From: Bacillus massiliglaciei
Lineage (GTDB): Bacteria > Bacillota > Bacilli > Bacillales > DSM-1321
Reading direction: 5' to 3'
NCBI RefSeq assembly: GCF_900098925.1
Contig: NZ_LT622358.1
Location: 537,313-601,312, forward strand
Length of the DNA stretch: 64,000 bases
Of this stretch, positions 17,058 to 28,530 are shown one piece after another. Position 1 is the first letter of the stretch; every line of letters starts with the position of its first letter. The notes below the pieces were generated by a model, which saw only the letters and a list, made by a program, of their open reading frames with translations, was not told the origin of the DNA and did not search any database. The position numbers and the translations under genes were made by a program.

Positions 17058-17206
17058 GAGATAATTATTCGACCATATATTGTATAATCATATTATCATA
17101 GATAATTATTTGGCATCAACTTCTTTTCACTTTTTTCATACAGTGATTGTTACACAATTAATTCTATTCTAATTATTCTTACTCAATAGATGGAATTTAG
17201 TATAAT
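17058..17206 (+). promoter_or_regulatory. Promoter region of yflK with AT-rich repeats
   Basis: AGATAATTATT occurs twice, at about 17058 and 17100, about 42 bp apart. TTACTC (17179-17184) and TATAAT (17201-17206), separated by 16 bp, form a plausible sigma-A promoter. The repeats may be a regulator site; identity unknown. No gene is seen between 16956 and 17238. Confidence 0.4.
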
Positions 17207-17238
17207 GTTAGTACATTGTACAAAGGAGAAGATGTCAG

Positions 17239-17883
17239 ATGGAAATCGTTTCACTGCAAATTGGGAGGCCGCAAATCCGGAATTATATGGGTATGCAGAT
17301 CAATACAGCTATGGATAAACAAAAAATAGAATCCGTTACAGTCAGATTTGAAAGACTGGAAGGTGATGATGTAGGCAATAAGAAACATCATGGGGGGAAG
17401 GACCGGGTCATTTGCTTTTATCCATATGAACATTATCCGTATTGGGAAAATACATATTCAAAAAAACTTCCGCTCCCGGCTTTTGGAGAGAACTTGACCG
17501 TACGGGGAATGACAGAAAAAGATATGTATATTGGAGATATTCTGAAAATCGGAGAAACTGTCATTCAAATTACTCAGGGCAGGGTACCGTGTGCGACGAT
17601 TTCCATGTTCAATGCGGAAAAGGACTTTCTGAGAAATGTAAAAGAGACTGGTTTTTGCGGTTATTTTGCCAGAGTCTTAGAAGAGGGGCAGATTAGAGAG
17701 GGCGATCAGCCTCTCCTTCTTGAGCGAAGCGAAAACTCTGTCAGTGTTTTTTATGCCACACATGTCTTATTGAATGGCATGGATGGGATACAGGGGATAG
17801 AGTCAGTGCTGTCTGTTTCCTCGCTTGCAGATGAATGGAAAAAGAAGCTGGAAAAGTTGAAGGAGAGGCAGTTGGGGATCTAG
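17239..17883 (+). CDS. yflK: MOSC-domain protein, YflK/YiiM-like
   Basis: A 214-residue MOSC-domain protein. This domain binds molybdenum-cofactor-derived sulfur or detoxifies N-hydroxylated bases, as in YiiM. Hallmarks: GDDVGNKKHHGGKDRVICFYPYEHYPYW, AFGENLTVRGMTEKDMYIGDIL and the conserved cysteine region QGRVPCATI. The length matches the YiiM/YflK branch. AAAGGAG precedes the ATG. Flanked by its own promoter region and by the S-box element, so it is probably monocistronic. Confidence 0.85.
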   Translation: MEIVSLQIGRPQIRNYMGMQINTAMDKQKIESVTVRFERLEGDDVGNKKHHGGKDRVICFYPYEHYPYWENTYSKKLPLPAFGENLTVRGMTEKDMYIGDILKIGETVIQITQGRVPCATISMFNAEKDFLRNVKETGFCGYFARVLEEGQIREGDQPLLLERSENSVSVFYATHVLLNGMDGIQGIESVLSVSSLADEWKKKLEKLKERQLGI

Positions 17884-17968
17884 AGTAAAAGAATTAAAAT
17901 AGCACTTGATATTTGTACGGAATATGAATTAAAATAAAATTCAGAAAATTAAATCGAATAGTTTCATA

Positions 17969-18118
17969 CTTATCCAGAGAGGCGGAGGGACTGGCCCTGT
18001 GAAACCTCAGCAACCGGCTTTGCAAAAAGCTAAGGTGCTAAATCCAGCAAGCATGCGCTTGAAAGATGAGGGGAATTTTGTTGAAAAGCCTTCTCTCATA
18101 GAAGGCTTTTCTTTTTTT
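17969..18118 (+). promoter_or_regulatory. SAM-I (S-box) riboswitch with terminator
   Basis: S-box core is evident: CTTATC opening P1, AGAGGCGGAGGGACTGGCCC, GAAACCTCAGCAACC, AAGGTGCTAAATCC, and a closing GATGAG at 18065-18070. It is followed by a strong terminator (18084-18118: AAAAGCCTTCT/AGAAGGCTTTT, then T7). SAM binding is expected to favour the terminator and shut off yitJ-metH when methionine/SAM is plentiful. Confidence 0.96.
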
Positions 18119-18157
18119 AAAATGTAAAAAAGTGTCTAAAGGAGGCGTTAGAAGATT

Positions 18158-20002
18158 TTGACCTTTAAAGAAGCGGTAAAGACAAGAGTTATTACAGGAG
18201 ACGGAGCTATAGGAACCATGCTTTATGCTAATGGTATAGACCGATGTTATGAGGAATTGAATGTGAGTTCCCCTGATCAGGTGCTGAATATTCATTATGC
18301 CTATGCAGAAGCAGGAGCTGATCTTATTCAGACTAATACATACGGCGCCAATTTCTTTAAACTGAAGCGTTATGGACTTGAAGATGAAGTAAGCCGATTT
18401 AATCGAACTGGCGTCCAATTAGCTAAAAAGGCAGCAGCGGGGAGAGCGTTTGTTTTTGGTACGATTGGAGCTGTCAGAAGTTTTCGGAAATCGGATTTAA
18501 CGTTGAGTGAAATCAAAAGAGGTTTTCGTGAACAATTATACAGCCTTCTTCTTGAGGAGCCGGAAGGGATCGTGCTTGAGACATATTATGATCTCGAAGA
18601 GCTGGAAACGGTCCTGCATATTGCCCGGAAAGAAACAGAGCTGCCCATCATGGCAAATGTCTCGCTTCATGAGATCGGCAATTTACAAGACGGCACTCCT
18701 TTGCCAGAAGCTTTTAAAAAATTGGAGGAATTGGGGGCTGATGCAGTTGGGCTGAATTGCCGGCTTGGACCGCATCATATGATAAGGGCGCTGGAAACCG
18801 TTCCGCTCCTGAAGTATGCAGCCATCTCGGCATATCCAAATGCAAGCCTCCCGGACTTTGAAGACGGAAGACTTGTCTATAAGGCTGTTCCAGAATATTT
18901 TCATTCTGCAGCCCTTCAGCTCCGAAAGCAGGGTGCCTCCATTATAGGCGGCTGCTGCGGGACTTCACCGCTTCATATTGAAGCCATAAAGGATGCGGTT
19001 GCAGGACTTGAACCGGTTTTGGAAAAGGAAATCAAAGTACCGCGGGTGGAAGCATTGGCAGAAAGACAGGAAAGCCAGCCTGCATTATATGAGAAAGCAA
19101 AAACAAAAAGGACGATTCTTGTTGAGCTGGACCCGCCTAAGAAGCTTGGAATTGAACAATTTTTAAAGGGAGCCGCATCTTTAAAGCAATCAGGTGCAGA
19201 TACCATTACATTGGCGGATAATTCGCTTGCCTCTCCCCGAATTTCGAATTCAGCGCTTGGTTCTATTTTAAAAAACCAGTATGGAATGAATCCGATGATC
19301 CATGTCACTTGCAGGGACCGGAACTTAATCGGGATCCAGTCCCACTTGATGGGCCTTCAGACAATGGGACTTCATGAGATTCTGGTGGTTACGGGGGATC
19401 CTTCAAAAATCGGGGATTTTCCGGGTGCAACATCTGTATACGATTTATCCTCGTTTGATTTAATAAGTCTTGTCAGCCAGTTTAACAAAGGGGTTTCTTA
19501 CTCGGGACAAAGTCTGGGCGGAAAAACCAATTTTAATATTGCGGCCGCATTTAACCCAAATGTGAGGCATTTGGACAAGGCAGTGATTCGAATGGAGAAA
19601 AAGATCTCTTGCGGCGCCCATTCCTTTCTGACTCAGCCTATCTTCTCTTTAGAACAGGCAGAGGAAGTTTATATGGCAACGAAACATATTAAAGCCCCCA
19701 TATTTATTGGGGTTATGCCTTTAACCAGCACCAATAATGCGGAATTTATCCATAATGAAGTGCCGGGGATTAAATTGCCTGATTCTATAAGAAAGGCGAT
19801 GGCAGCAGCTGGAAACAACCCTGTTAAAGCGAAGGAAGAGGGATTGAGGATTGCCATGGAATTGATTGATGCGATAAGGGAGAAATTTAACGGAATCTAC
19901 TTGATTACACCTTTTCTCAGATATGAGATGACCGCTGAACTGACTCGATATATTAAAGCAGCAGACAAAAGGCATGAAACTGAGGTGGGGGCTTATGAAT
20001 AA
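18158..20002 (+). CDS. yitJ: Bifunctional homocysteine S-methyltransferase / methylenetetrahydrofolate reductase
   Basis: A 614-residue fusion protein. Residues about 1-290 are a homocysteine-binding barrel: [26 protein letters not shown] and the zinc-cysteine motif GGCCGTSP. Residues about 310-600 are a MetF-type barrel: [31 protein letters not shown] segment and FLTQPIFS. It supplies 5-methyl-THF, and perhaps also methylates homocysteine, feeding MetH next door. TTG start follows AAAGGAGG by 12 bases. It lies directly under the S-box riboswitch, as does B. subtilis yitJ, and overlaps metH by 8 bases. Confidence 0.94.
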   Translation: MTFKEAVKTRVITGDGAIGTMLYANGIDRCYEELNVSSPDQVLNIHYAYAEAGADLIQTNTYGANFFKLKRYGLEDEVSRFNRTGVQLAKKAAAGRAFVFGTIGAVRSFRKSDLTLSEIKRGFREQLYSLLLEEPEGIVLETYYDLEELETVLHIARKETELPIMANVSLHEIGNLQDGTPLPEAFKKLEELGADAVGLNCRLGPHHMIRALETVPLLKYAAISAYPNASLPDFEDGRLVYKAVPEYFHSAALQLRKQGASIIGGCCGTSPLHIEAIKDAVAGLEPVLEKEIKVPRVEALAERQESQPALYEKAKTKRTILVELDPPKKLGIEQFLKGAASLKQSGADTITLADNSLASPRISNSALGSILKNQYGMNPMIHVTCRDRNLIGIQSHLMGLQTMGLHEILVVTGDPSKIGDFPGATSVYDLSSFDLISLVSQFNKGVSYSGQSLGGKTNFNIAAAFNPNVRHLDKAVIRMEKKISCGAHSFLTQPIFSLEQAEEVYMATKHIKAPIFIGVMPLTSTNNAEFIHNEVPGIKLPDSIRKAMAAAGNNPVKAKEEGLRIAMELIDAIREKFNGIYLITPFLRYEMTAELTRYIKAADKRHETEVGAYE

Positions 20003-23000
20003 ACCTTTGATACAGGACCAAATGAAGAAAAAAATATTATTAATCGATGGGGCAATGGGCACAATGCTGCAGGCAGAAAACCTATCTGCTGACGACTTTG
20101 GAGGAGAACAATTCGAGGGCTGTAATGAATATTTGACCATTACGCGGCCTGATCTCATTTCCTCTATACATGAAAAATATCTGGAAGCCGGAGCGGACAT
20201 CATTGAAACGAATACTTTTGGTGCAACAAGTATCGTGCTGGAAGAATATCAATCAGGACACCTGGCCTACCAAATAAATAAAGAAGCCGCGCAGCTGGCC
20301 AAGTCTGCATGTGAGAAGTACTCTTGTGCAGACTGGCCGAGATATGCTGCAGGCTCTATGGGACCTACAACAAAAACTTTGTCCGTGACGGGCGGTACGA
20401 CTTTTGATAGTTTGCAGGAGTCTTATTCCATTCAGGCAGCCGGTTTGCTTGACGGGGGCGTTGATTTGTTAATGCTTGAAACCTGTCAGGATATGCTGAA
20501 TGTCAAAGCCGCCTTTGCAGGAATCAAGGCAGCCTTCTCTACAGCCGGACGAGAAGTTCCCCTCATCATTTCCGGAACCATTGAGCCGATGGGTACAACC
20601 TTGGCAGGCCAGGCAATTGATGCCTTCTACTTGTCCTGTGAACACATGAACCCAATTGCAGTCGGTCTGAACTGTGCAACAGGCCCGGAATTTATGGCAG
20701 ATCATATCCGAACATTGGCCCAGCTTGCTGACCGCGGTGTCAGCTGCTACCCGAATGCAGGTCTTCCGGACGAAGAAGGTCATTATCATGAATCCCCTGA
20801 TACCCTTGCTGAAAAAATGAAACAATTCGCTGAAAAAGGGTGGGTGAATATCATTGGCGGTTGCTGCGGGACTACCCCAGGACATATAAAAGAACTTTCC
20901 CGTCTTACAAAAGATATAAGGCCTCGCCAGATCCCGAATCAGGCCCATGGCCATGCCATATCAGGCATTGATTCAATAATCTATGATGAAACAATGAGAC
21001 CCTTATTTGTTGGAGAAAGAACAAATGTAATAGGTTCCCGTAAATTTAGAGAATTAATACAGGCGAAAAAATTCGAAGAGGCTGCCGAAGTTGCCAGGGA
21101 GCAGGTGAAAAACGGAGCACATGTTATCGATATCTGTCTGGCCGATCCAGATGATGATGAATTAGGGAATATGAAAGAATTTGTAACAGAAACCGTTAAG
21201 AAAGTAAAAGTGCCGCTTGTAATCGATACAACAGATGAAGAAGTGCTGGAAGAAGCATTGAAACGTACACAGGGGAAAGTAATCATAAACTCTGTCAATT
21301 TGGAAGACGGGGAAGAAAGATTCCATAAAGTGCTGCCTTATATTCGCCAATACGGAGCAGCAGTCGTGGTCGGAACAATAGATGAGAAAGGGATGGCTAT
21401 CACAGCAGAAAGAAAACTGGAAATTGCCAGGCGGTCAGTCAGCCTGCTGGTCAATCAGGGTATTTCGAAAAACGACCTGATTTTTGATCCGCTCGTTTTT
21501 CCGGTTGGCACTGGAGATGAGCAATACCTTGGTTCTGCTCTTGAAACGGTAAAAGGAATACAGGCTATAAAAGAGGAATTCCCTGAATGCTTAACCATTC
21601 TTGGAATTTCAAATGTATCTTTTGGTCTTCCGCCGCGTGGGAGAGAGATATTGAATGCGGTCTTTCTCTACCACTGTACAAAAGCCGGACTGGATTATGC
21701 AATTGTCAATACTGAAAAGCTGGAGCGTTTTGCCTCCATTCCTGAAGATGAAATTCAATTAGCGGAAGAGCTTCTATTCCATACTACTAAAGAATCGCTG
21801 GATGCTTTTACGGAATATTACAGAGGGAAAAAAACAGAGAAAAAGCAAAATATAGCTGTTCTCCCTCTTGAAGAAAGACTTGCCCGGTACATCATTGACG
21901 GGACTAAACAGGGGCTGACAGAGGACCTAAAGCTTTCTGTAGAGCGGGGAGATGAACCGTTTGCTATTATCAACGGCCCTTTGATGGAGGGCATGTCAGA
22001 GGTTGGGCGGCTATTTAATGACAATCAGTTGATTGTTGCTGAAGTTTTGCAAAGTGCAGAAGCCATGAAAGCAGCAGTGAACTATTTGGAGCCCTTTATG
22101 GAATCAGGAGAAACCAGCAGGAAAAAAGGAAAGGTGCTGCTTGCCACTGTAAAAGGGGATGTGCATGATATCGGAAAAAATCTTGTGGAAATCATTCTTT
22201 CCAATAACGGTTATGATGTGATTGATTTAGGAATTAAGGTATCGCCGCAGCAAATCATCGAAGAGGTACGGCGGTGTGCACCGAGTGTTATAGGACTTTC
22301 GGGACTTTTGGTGAAATCTGCCCAGCAGATGGTAATAACGGCTCAAGACCTAAAGCAGGCGGGGATAAAGGTTCCTATTTTAGTAGGGGGGGCAGCCTTA
22401 TCAAGGAAGTTCACAGACTTTAAAATTGCTTCTGAATATGATGGCCCGGTCCTTTATTCAAAAGATGCCATGGATGGTCTGTCTGTAACGAATATCCTCC
22501 ATGATTCAGATAAAAAGGCTGGTTTCCTGAAGGAAATAGAAGAAAAACGAGACAAGGCAAAGAGCAATGCAGCGGCTGCTGCAGCGATGAGAAAGCCTGA
22601 AAGGAAGATCGTACGGGCCGCTCCAGTCAGTAAAGCCCCGGTAAAGGTCCCGGCAGACCTGAAACGGCATGTATTAAAAGACTATCCCTTTGACTTTGTC
22701 CAGCCCTATATGAACAGGCAGATGCTGATTGGCCATCATTTAGGATTAAAGGGAAAGGTTGCGGAGCTTCTGAAGCAAGGTGACAGACGTGCTGTTGAGC
22801 TGAATGCTTTGATTGACAGCCTAACCGACTTTTTGAAAAAAGAACCGTCATATTCTCTTGATGGTGTGTATCAATTTTTTCCGGCTCAGAGTGAGGGAGA
22901 CAAAATAATTGTATACCATCCGGAAAACGGCCGAAAATCACTCGAAACATTTGAATTTCCCCGCCAATCAGGCGGTCAGCATTTATGTCTTGCTGATTAT

Positions 23001-23444
23001 CTTCAGCCTGTATCTTCCGGTACGATGGATTATGTTGGCTTCTTTACCGTTACGGCAGGCAAAGGGATAAGAGAATGGGCGAGAAATCTGAAACAAGAAG
23101 GGGATTTTCTTAAAAGTCATGCCATCCAGTCACTTGCACTTGAAACAGCTGAGGCGTTTGCGGAAAGAGTGCATCATATGATGAGAGATGCCCAGGGAAT
23201 AGGCGATCCGGTAGATATGACGATGAAAGAGAGATTTGCAGCCAAGTATATCGGCCAAAGATTTTCTTTTGGATATCCAGCCTGCCCGAATCTGGAGGAT
23301 CAACAAAAATTATTTAACCTTTTAAAACCGGATGATATCGGCATAAAGCTGACTGAAGGATTTATGATGGAACCGGAGGCCTCTGTTTCCGCCATCGTGT
23401 TTGCGCATCCGGAAGCGAGATATTTTAATATCGGCTCTATTTAA
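19995..23444 (+). CDS. metH: Cobalamin-dependent methionine synthase
   Basis: Transfers the methyl group of 5-methyl-THF to homocysteine through methylcobalamin. Four modules are seen in the 1149-residue protein. Homocysteine domain (about 10-320): [23 protein letters not shown]. Pterin domain (about 345-610): [24 protein letters not shown]12 domain (about 640-880): GDVHDIGKN with ligand His724, and VGGAALS. C-terminal reactivation domain (about 930-1149) carries [11 protein letters not shown] and ends normally. Start at 19995 follows GAGGTGGGGG. Overlap with yitJ and the shared riboswitch indicate one SAM-controlled operon. B. subtilis lacks MetH, so this marks a cobalamin-using relative. 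Confidence 0.96.
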   Translation: MNKPLIQDQMKKKILLIDGAMGTMLQAENLSADDFGGEQFEGCNEYLTITRPDLISSIHEKYLEAGADIIETNTFGATSIVLEEYQSGHLAYQINKEAAQLAKSACEKYSCADWPRYAAGSMGPTTKTLSVTGGTTFDSLQESYSIQAAGLLDGGVDLLMLETCQDMLNVKAAFAGIKAAFSTAGREVPLIISGTIEPMGTTLAGQAIDAFYLSCEHMNPIAVGLNCATGPEFMADHIRTLAQLADRGVSCYPNAGLPDEEGHYHESPDTLAEKMKQFAEKGWVNIIGGCCGTTPGHIKELSRLTKDIRPRQIPNQAHGHAISGIDSIIYDETMRPLFVGERTNVIGSRKFRELIQAKKFEEAAEVAREQVKNGAHVIDICLADPDDDELGNMKEFVTETVKKVKVPLVIDTTDEEVLEEALKRTQGKVIINSVNLEDGEERFHKVLPYIRQYGAAVVVGTIDEKGMAITAERKLEIARRSVSLLVNQGISKNDLIFDPLVFPVGTGDEQYLGSALETVKGIQAIKEEFPECLTILGISNVSFGLPPRGREILNAVFLYHCTKAGLDYAIVNTEKLERFASIPEDEIQLAEELLFHTTKESLDAFTEYYRGKKTEKKQNIAVLPLEERLARYIIDGTKQGLTEDLKLSVERGDEPFAIINGPLMEGMSEVGRLFNDNQLIVAEVLQSAEAMKAAVNYLEPFMESGETSRKKGKVLLATVKGDVHDIGKNLVEIILSNNGYDVIDLGIKVSPQQIIEEVRRCAPSVIGLSGLLVKSAQQMVITAQDLKQAGIKVPILVGGAALSRKFTDFKIASEYDGPVLYSKDAMDGLSVTNILHDSDKKAGFLKEIEEKRDKAKSNAAAAAAMRKPERKIVRAAPVSKAPVKVPADLKRHVLKDYPFDFVQPYMNRQMLIGHHLGLKGKVAELLKQGDRRAVELNALIDSLTDFLKKEPSYSLDGVYQFFPAQSEGDKIIVYHPENGRKSLETFEFPRQSGGQHLCLADYLQPVSSGTMDYVGFFTVTAGKGIREWARNLKQEGDFLKSHAIQSLALETAEAFAERVHHMMRDAQGIGDPVDMTMKERFAAKYIGQRFSFGYPACPNLEDQQKLFNLLKPDDIGIKLTEGFMMEPEASVSAIVFAHPEARYFNIGSI

Positions 23445-23451
23445 CAGGGTT

Positions 23452-23489
23452 CGGACAAAAAGGAGATTCAAATTCCTTTTTGTCCGTTT
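23452..23489 (+). terminator. Terminator of yitJ-metH
   Basis: CGGACAAAAAGGA pairs with TTCCTTTTTGTCCG around a 7-base loop, then TTT. The following 250 bases to 23744 hold no gene; a CATACGCTA string near 23710 is the only promoter-like feature and is weak. Confidence 0.85.
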
Positions 23490-23744
23490 GGCATGAGTAA
23501 AGGACATCATCAGATCTGTAAAAATTGACTTTTAATTTGCAGCCTTGCACAGATTTTTCATCAGCCAGCCGCCGAGAGTTTCAACAGATAAAAACTTGCT
23601 TACTGACTACTGTCACAACTCTTATTTATTTTAGGGAAGAGCCTTTAAGCGGCCTCTCACAGGGAAAGCAAAACCGCCGAAGTACTTTCTGAATGAAAAA
23701 ACAGCATTGACATACGCTAAGCTAAAAAAGAGGGTGGCTTACAG

Positions 23745-24497
23745 TTGTTAAAGAAAAAGACCTTATTTGCTTTCTTGATTATGTTTTGCGTTTTGGCGGC
23801 AGGTAACAAAACTGCCGAAGCCGAAACGGCTGATGAGTTAGAACCATTGATCCAAGCGAAAGAGAAAGAAAAAATTGCCTATTTGACATTCGACGACGGC
23901 CCTTCCCTTAATACACAGTCGATCCTGACTATATTGGATCAGTATAAAGTGAAAGCAACTTTTTTTGTTAAGGCAAATGAAGAGCCCTATGCCAAACGGG
24001 CTTATAAAGAAATGGTTAATCAGGGACATGTCGTTGCCCTTCATTCTTATACCCATGATTATTCCATAGTCTATCGGTCAAAGGAATCCTTCTTCCAGGA
24101 CCTGAACAGGCTTGAATCGTTTCTCGCTGATCGATATGGCATTCACAGCAAGATTGTGCGTCTGCCGGGGGGAAGCAATAATATGCTGAGCAACACAGCT
24201 GCAAAAAGACCGGTATTTGAAAATATCCTGCACTCTTTGAACGAAAAAGGCTATACTTATTTTGACTGGCATGTTGATTCTCAAGATGGATTCAGTCCAA
24301 ATACAAGTGCGGATGAAATCATTCGAAATGTATTGACAGGTGCTAGAGGAATGGATCGCTGTGTCATTCTTCTGCATGATATTAACAGTATGAAGAATAC
24401 GGTCAAAGCATTGCCTTCCCTGATAGAATCACTAGAGAGCCAGGGCTATTCTTTCGGCGTCCTTGACCGGGATACACCCAAAATCCAGTTTAAATAA
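23745..24497 (+). CDS. Secreted polysaccharide deacetylase (NodB domain)
   Basis: Family CE4 enzyme (250 aa) that would remove acetyl groups from peptidoglycan or another cell-wall glycan outside the membrane. N-terminal signal peptide (residues 1-27, cleavage near AEA). The catalytic motifs are intact: TFDDGP (Asp50/Asp51), metal-binding HSYTH (His100, His104), RLPGG, DWHVDSQDG and ILLHD. Start is TTG after GAGGGTGG. No transmembrane anchor follows the signal peptide. Substrate could be GlcNAc or MurNAc residues; sequence does not decide. Confidence 0.88.
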   Translation: MLKKKTLFAFLIMFCVLAAGNKTAEAETADELEPLIQAKEKEKIAYLTFDDGPSLNTQSILTILDQYKVKATFFVKANEEPYAKRAYKEMVNQGHVVALHSYTHDYSIVYRSKESFFQDLNRLESFLADRYGIHSKIVRLPGGSNNMLSNTAAKRPVFENILHSLNEKGYTYFDWHVDSQDGFSPNTSADEIIRNVLTGARGMDRCVILLHDINSMKNTVKALPSLIESLESQGYSFGVLDRDTPKIQFK

Positions 24498-24568
24498 TAA
24501 TGGAGTTTTGGAATGGTCCGGGAGAGAGGGCGAAGGAAGAGATCATTTTGGAAAGGATTCTCGAACTC

Positions 24569-25336
24569 ATGATGCCCTCTTTGTTTATTTCACACGGAAC
24601 ACCGCTGCTTGCTACAAATGGCAATGAATATACAAAAATGTTGCAGGAATATGCGGCAGCAATGCAAAAGCCGAAGGCGATCTTGATGATTTCGGCGCAT
24701 TATTTAAAAAACGAACCTGCTGTATCAGCAGTGAAGGAACATGGAATCCTATTTGATTTTGCTGGATTTCCGGACGAACTGTACAGAATGAACTATCCGG
24801 CAAAAGGGTGTCTGGAACTGTCTGATCATCTCCTTACCCTTTTATCGCAAATTGGGATGCTCGCAAATTTTGACGAATCGTACAAGATGGATCATGGTGC
24901 ATGGGTGCCCTTAGAGCTGATGTATCCAGAAAATGACGTTCCTGTTGTTTCCATATCCATCAATCCGGATCTGTCTATGAGAAAACAATATGAAATAGGC
25001 AAGGTATTAAGCATACTAAGAGAAAAAAATATCCTGATTATTTCAAGCGGAGAAATTGTTTGCAACAGGAACCAATTTCAATTTGATATGAATGTCAGTG
25101 AAGGCTGGGCTTTTCAATTTGAAGATTGGGTCCATGAGAAAATCATGAAATGGGATTTGGAGAGCCTCGCTGACTATGAGAAGCATGGACCTTTTGCGGC
25201 TGAAGCAGTGCCAGAAAAGGAGCATTTTATTCCGCTGATTATAGCCATGGGCACTGGCCATGCACGTAAGAGTCCGAGACTACTGCATCGTTCCTTTCAA
25301 TACGGGAATCTAAGTCTGGCTGCTTGGGAGATGTAG
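24569..25336 (+). CDS. Class III extradiol dioxygenase (LigB/DODA family)
   Basis: Non-heme iron(II) enzyme family that opens catechol-type rings; many bacterial members have unknown substrates. The 255-residue protein has the family pattern: ISHGTPLL at the N-terminus (iron-binding His), ISAHYL, YPAKG, DHGAWVPLELMYP with the second histidine, and SISINPDLS. The ATG at 24569 follows GAAAGGA with an 11-base spacer; upstream codons from 24500 lack family similarity. It begins 71 bases after the deacetylase with no terminator between, so co-transcription is possible though functionally unexplained. Confidence 0.82.
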   Translation: MMPSLFISHGTPLLATNGNEYTKMLQEYAAAMQKPKAILMISAHYLKNEPAVSAVKEHGILFDFAGFPDELYRMNYPAKGCLELSDHLLTLLSQIGMLANFDESYKMDHGAWVPLELMYPENDVPVVSISINPDLSMRKQYEIGKVLSILREKNILIISSGEIVCNRNQFQFDMNVSEGWAFQFEDWVHEKIMKWDLESLADYEKHGPFAAEAVPEKEHFIPLIIAMGTGHARKSPRLLHRSFQYGNLSLAAWEM

Positions 25337-25532
25337 GTGTAAGCCCTCTCAAAAAAATGAAAGCAGGATAAATTTTTTAACTAAAAATGTTTATTTTATT
25401 ATCTGGTTTAAGTGAGCGAAAAACCTATGTAAAAGAGAATTTTGACGAATTAGACAGAAAGTAGGGTGCGGAAAAGGGTTTTCTTTCATTTTTACCTTTG
25501 GAAATTTACCGAAAAACGTGTTAATATACATC

Positions 25533-25546
25533 TGAAAACGTTTTAT
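25533..25546 (+). promoter_or_regulatory. Possible CcpA (cre) site before odhA
   Basis: TGAAAACGTTTTAT approximates the cre consensus (TGWAANCGNTNWCA) with mismatches at the 3' end. Catabolite repression of odhAB by CcpA is known in B. subtilis. The rest of 25337-25673 is AT-rich and has no gene; TAATAT near 25522 may be the -10 element. Confidence 0.4.
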
Positions 25547-25673
25547 CCTTTTAAAATTCATAATTCATTGACAAATAATTTAATAGATTATACGAAGTCT
25601 GGTCAAACGAAGAAAATTTGGGGATATGGGTAAAACGGGTGAAAATACTGAGATAAATTTGGGGGTTTACAAA

Positions 25674-28529
25674 ATGGCCAACAAGGATGCTTTGGCATAC
25701 GATCCATGGAAAGTTTTTTCTGGTCCGAACCTTGGGTATGTCATGGAGCAGTACGAGCTTTTTCAATCTAACCCGGAAGCGGTAGAAGATACCGAACTCC
25801 GCAGTTTTTTTGAAACAGCGGGTGCTCCTAGGCAAGATGGGGGAACGGTGAGTCAGGCAGCTGTACAAATGGAACACGTCGGCAGCGGCTTATCCATGAA
25901 AAAGATTACGGCAGCTGTAAAGCTATCGGAAAACATCAGAACATATGGACATTTAGCAGCAGACATCTATCCTTTGAAGGACCATGTTTTGAACAGTGAG
26001 CAGCTTCAAATCGAAAAATATGGACTGACAGAAGAAGATTTACGAAAAATTCCGGCGGATTTCATCGCTCCACAGTCTCCGTCTGATGTCAAGGATGGAT
26101 ATGAAGCTGTTGAATATTTGAAACAACTTTATACGAAGACAATAGCCTTTGAATTTCAGCATGTTAATGATCATGAGGAAAAACAATGGCTTACTGACAT
26201 GGTTGAAACAGGAAGCATGTTCCCTGCGATTACCAAGGAAAAACAAGAGCATTTGCTTAAGCGTTTAAGCGAGGTAGAAGGTTTCGAGAAATTCCTTCAC
26301 AGGACTTTTGTGGGGCAAAAGCGTTTTTCCATTGAAGGTCTGGATACTCTTGTTCCAATGCTTGATGAAATGATTTCACAAACGGTTCAGAACGGAACCA
26401 CCAATGTGAATATTGCAATGGCTCACCGCGGACGCCTGAATGTTTTGGCACATGTTCTCGGAAAGCCTTATGAAATGATTTTTTCAGAGTTTCAGCACTC
26501 ACCAAACAAAGACTTGGTGCCTTCAGAGGGGTCTGTTGGCGTTACGTATGGCTGGACAGGTGATGTGAAGTATCATTTAGGTCTTGACAAGCAGATCAAG
26601 AAAGAAAACACACAGAGTGCAAGGGTCACTTTGGCGAACAATCCAAGCCACTTGGAAGTTGTCGGTCCTATCGCTGAAGGTTACTCTCGTGCAGCACAGG
26701 AAGACCGTACTGAAAAGGGATATCCAAAGCAGGATGTATCCAAATCATTAGCTATTCTTATTCATGGCGATGCGGCATTCCCTGGAGAAGGCGTTGTACC
26801 TGAAACATTCAACTTAAGCCGTTTGCGCGGTTATCAAGTAGGCGGTGCGATACATATCATCGCCAATAATACGATCGGTTTTACAACAGAGAGCAAGGAC
26901 TCCCGTTCGACATTGTATGCAAGTGACTTGGCAAAAGGTTTTGAAGTGCCAATTGTCCATGTCAATGCGGATGATCCAGAAGCTTGTTTGGCCGCTGTAA
27001 AACTGGCAAATGAATACCGTGAAAAATATAAAAAGGATTTCTTGATCGATTTAATCGGCTACAGAAGGTTTGGCCACAACGAAATGGACGAACCGCTAGT
27101 TACGCAGCCGGAAATGTATGCGCTTGTGCATAAACATCCGACTGTAAAAGAACTGTATGCAGCGAAATTAAGTGAGCAGGGCGCTTTGAGCGAAGAGGCG
27201 ATTAAAGCGGCTTCTGATCAGGCAAATGCAAAACTTATGGATGCTTATAATAAAGTTTCCGGAAATAAACCAGAAGAAGCGGTAGAATTGGATCCTCCTA
27301 ATTCTGTTTCAAAAGGTCTTCCTAAACTGGATACTTCTGTGGAAATCGGCCAGCTGAAGGAAATTAATGAGCAGCTTGTAAAATGGCCAGATGGATTCAC
27401 TCCGAACAAGAAGCTTGGTAAAATTTTGTCACGGCGATTGGATTCTTTTGGGGAAAACGGGAAAGTGGACTGGGCTCATGCAGAGACATTGGCATTTGCT
27501 TCTATCATTACAGAAGGTACGCCAATCAGATTGACAGGCCAGGATTCAGAACGCGGAACGTTCGCTCAGCGTAATATTGTTCTGCATGACAGTGTAAACG
27601 GCAATACATATTCACCATTGCACACACTGGAATCTGCTAAAGCTTCATTTGCTGTCCATAACAGCCCGCTGACTGAAACGTCTGTACTTGCATTCGAATA
27701 TGGATATAACGTCTATGCTCCGGAAACTTTGGTGCTTTGGGAAGCGCAATTCGGTGATTTTGCAAACACTGCACAGGTAATCTTTGATCAGTTCATTGCT
27801 GCCGGTAGAGCAAAATGGGGACAAAAATCAGGATTGATTATGCTCTTGCCGCATGGATATGAAGGACAGGGACCTGAACATTCAAGTGCGAGATTTGAAA
27901 GATTCTTGCAGCTGGCTGCAGAAAATAACTGGACAGTTGCGAACTTAAGTTCAGCGGCTCAATATTTCCATATTTTAAGACGCCAGGCTAAAATACTTGA
28001 GATGGAAGAAGTGCGTCCTCTTGTCATCATGACGCCTAAGAGCATGCTTCGGAACCAAGTAATGGCATCTTCACCTAAGGAATTCAGTGAGGGATCATTC
28101 CGGACATTCATCGAGACCGAGACCATGGCCAAAGATAAGAAAAAAGTAGAACGTATTGTTTTGGCAACTGGTAAATTGGCTGTTGAATTAAGGGATAAAG
28201 CAGCAGCAGAGGAAAATAATGAATGGCTTCAAATTATCAGTTTAGAAGAACTCTACCCGTTCCCATTCGAAGACATTAAAGAAGCGTTCCAAAAATATTC
28301 AAATGTCAAAGAAATTGTATGGGTACAGGAAGAGCCTAAAAACATGGGCGCCTGGACTTTTGTTGAGCCACGATTGAATGCTGCAGCACCTAAAGGAATC
28401 AGCAAGGTAGGATATATCGGACGGAAACGCCGTTCAAGTCCGGCTGAGGGAGATCCATTGGTTCATAAGAAAGAGCAGCAGCGTATTATCACGGAAGCAC
28501 TTACACGCAGTAACGGAGGGGAAAAATAA
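25674..28529 (+). CDS. odhA: 2-oxoglutarate dehydrogenase E1 component
   Basis: Thiamine-diphosphate enzyme of the citric acid cycle that decarboxylates 2-oxoglutarate and passes succinyl to the E2 lipoyl arm. The 951-residue protein matches B. subtilis OdhA throughout. It has the N-terminal [20 protein letters not shown] segment, [36 protein letters not shown], and the ThDP motif from GDAAFPGEG to NNTIGFTT. The C-terminal region holds [17 protein letters not shown]. Start at 25674 (ATG after GGGGG) is chosen by similarity; an in-frame ATG at 25626 is open but adds an unmatched 16-residue extension. Operon with odhB, one base between stop and next start. Confidence 0.96.
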   Translation: MANKDALAYDPWKVFSGPNLGYVMEQYELFQSNPEAVEDTELRSFFETAGAPRQDGGTVSQAAVQMEHVGSGLSMKKITAAVKLSENIRTYGHLAADIYPLKDHVLNSEQLQIEKYGLTEEDLRKIPADFIAPQSPSDVKDGYEAVEYLKQLYTKTIAFEFQHVNDHEEKQWLTDMVETGSMFPAITKEKQEHLLKRLSEVEGFEKFLHRTFVGQKRFSIEGLDTLVPMLDEMISQTVQNGTTNVNIAMAHRGRLNVLAHVLGKPYEMIFSEFQHSPNKDLVPSEGSVGVTYGWTGDVKYHLGLDKQIKKENTQSARVTLANNPSHLEVVGPIAEGYSRAAQEDRTEKGYPKQDVSKSLAILIHGDAAFPGEGVVPETFNLSRLRGYQVGGAIHIIANNTIGFTTESKDSRSTLYASDLAKGFEVPIVHVNADDPEACLAAVKLANEYREKYKKDFLIDLIGYRRFGHNEMDEPLVTQPEMYALVHKHPTVKELYAAKLSEQGALSEEAIKAASDQANAKLMDAYNKVSGNKPEEAVELDPPNSVSKGLPKLDTSVEIGQLKEINEQLVKWPDGFTPNKKLGKILSRRLDSFGENGKVDWAHAETLAFASIITEGTPIRLTGQDSERGTFAQRNIVLHDSVNGNTYSPLHTLESAKASFAVHNSPLTETSVLAFEYGYNVYAPETLVLWEAQFGDFANTAQVIFDQFIAAGRAKWGQKSGLIMLLPHGYEGQGPEHSSARFERFLQLAAENNWTVANLSSAAQYFHILRRQAKILEMEEVRPLVIMTPKSMLRNQVMASSPKEFSEGSFRTFIETETMAKDKKKVERIVLATGKLAVELRDKAAAEENNEWLQIISLEELYPFPFEDIKEAFQKYSNVKEIVWVQEEPKNMGAWTFVEPRLNAAAPKGISKVGYIGRKRRSSPAEGDPLVHKKEQQRIITEALTRSNGGEK

Positions 28530-28530
28530 T

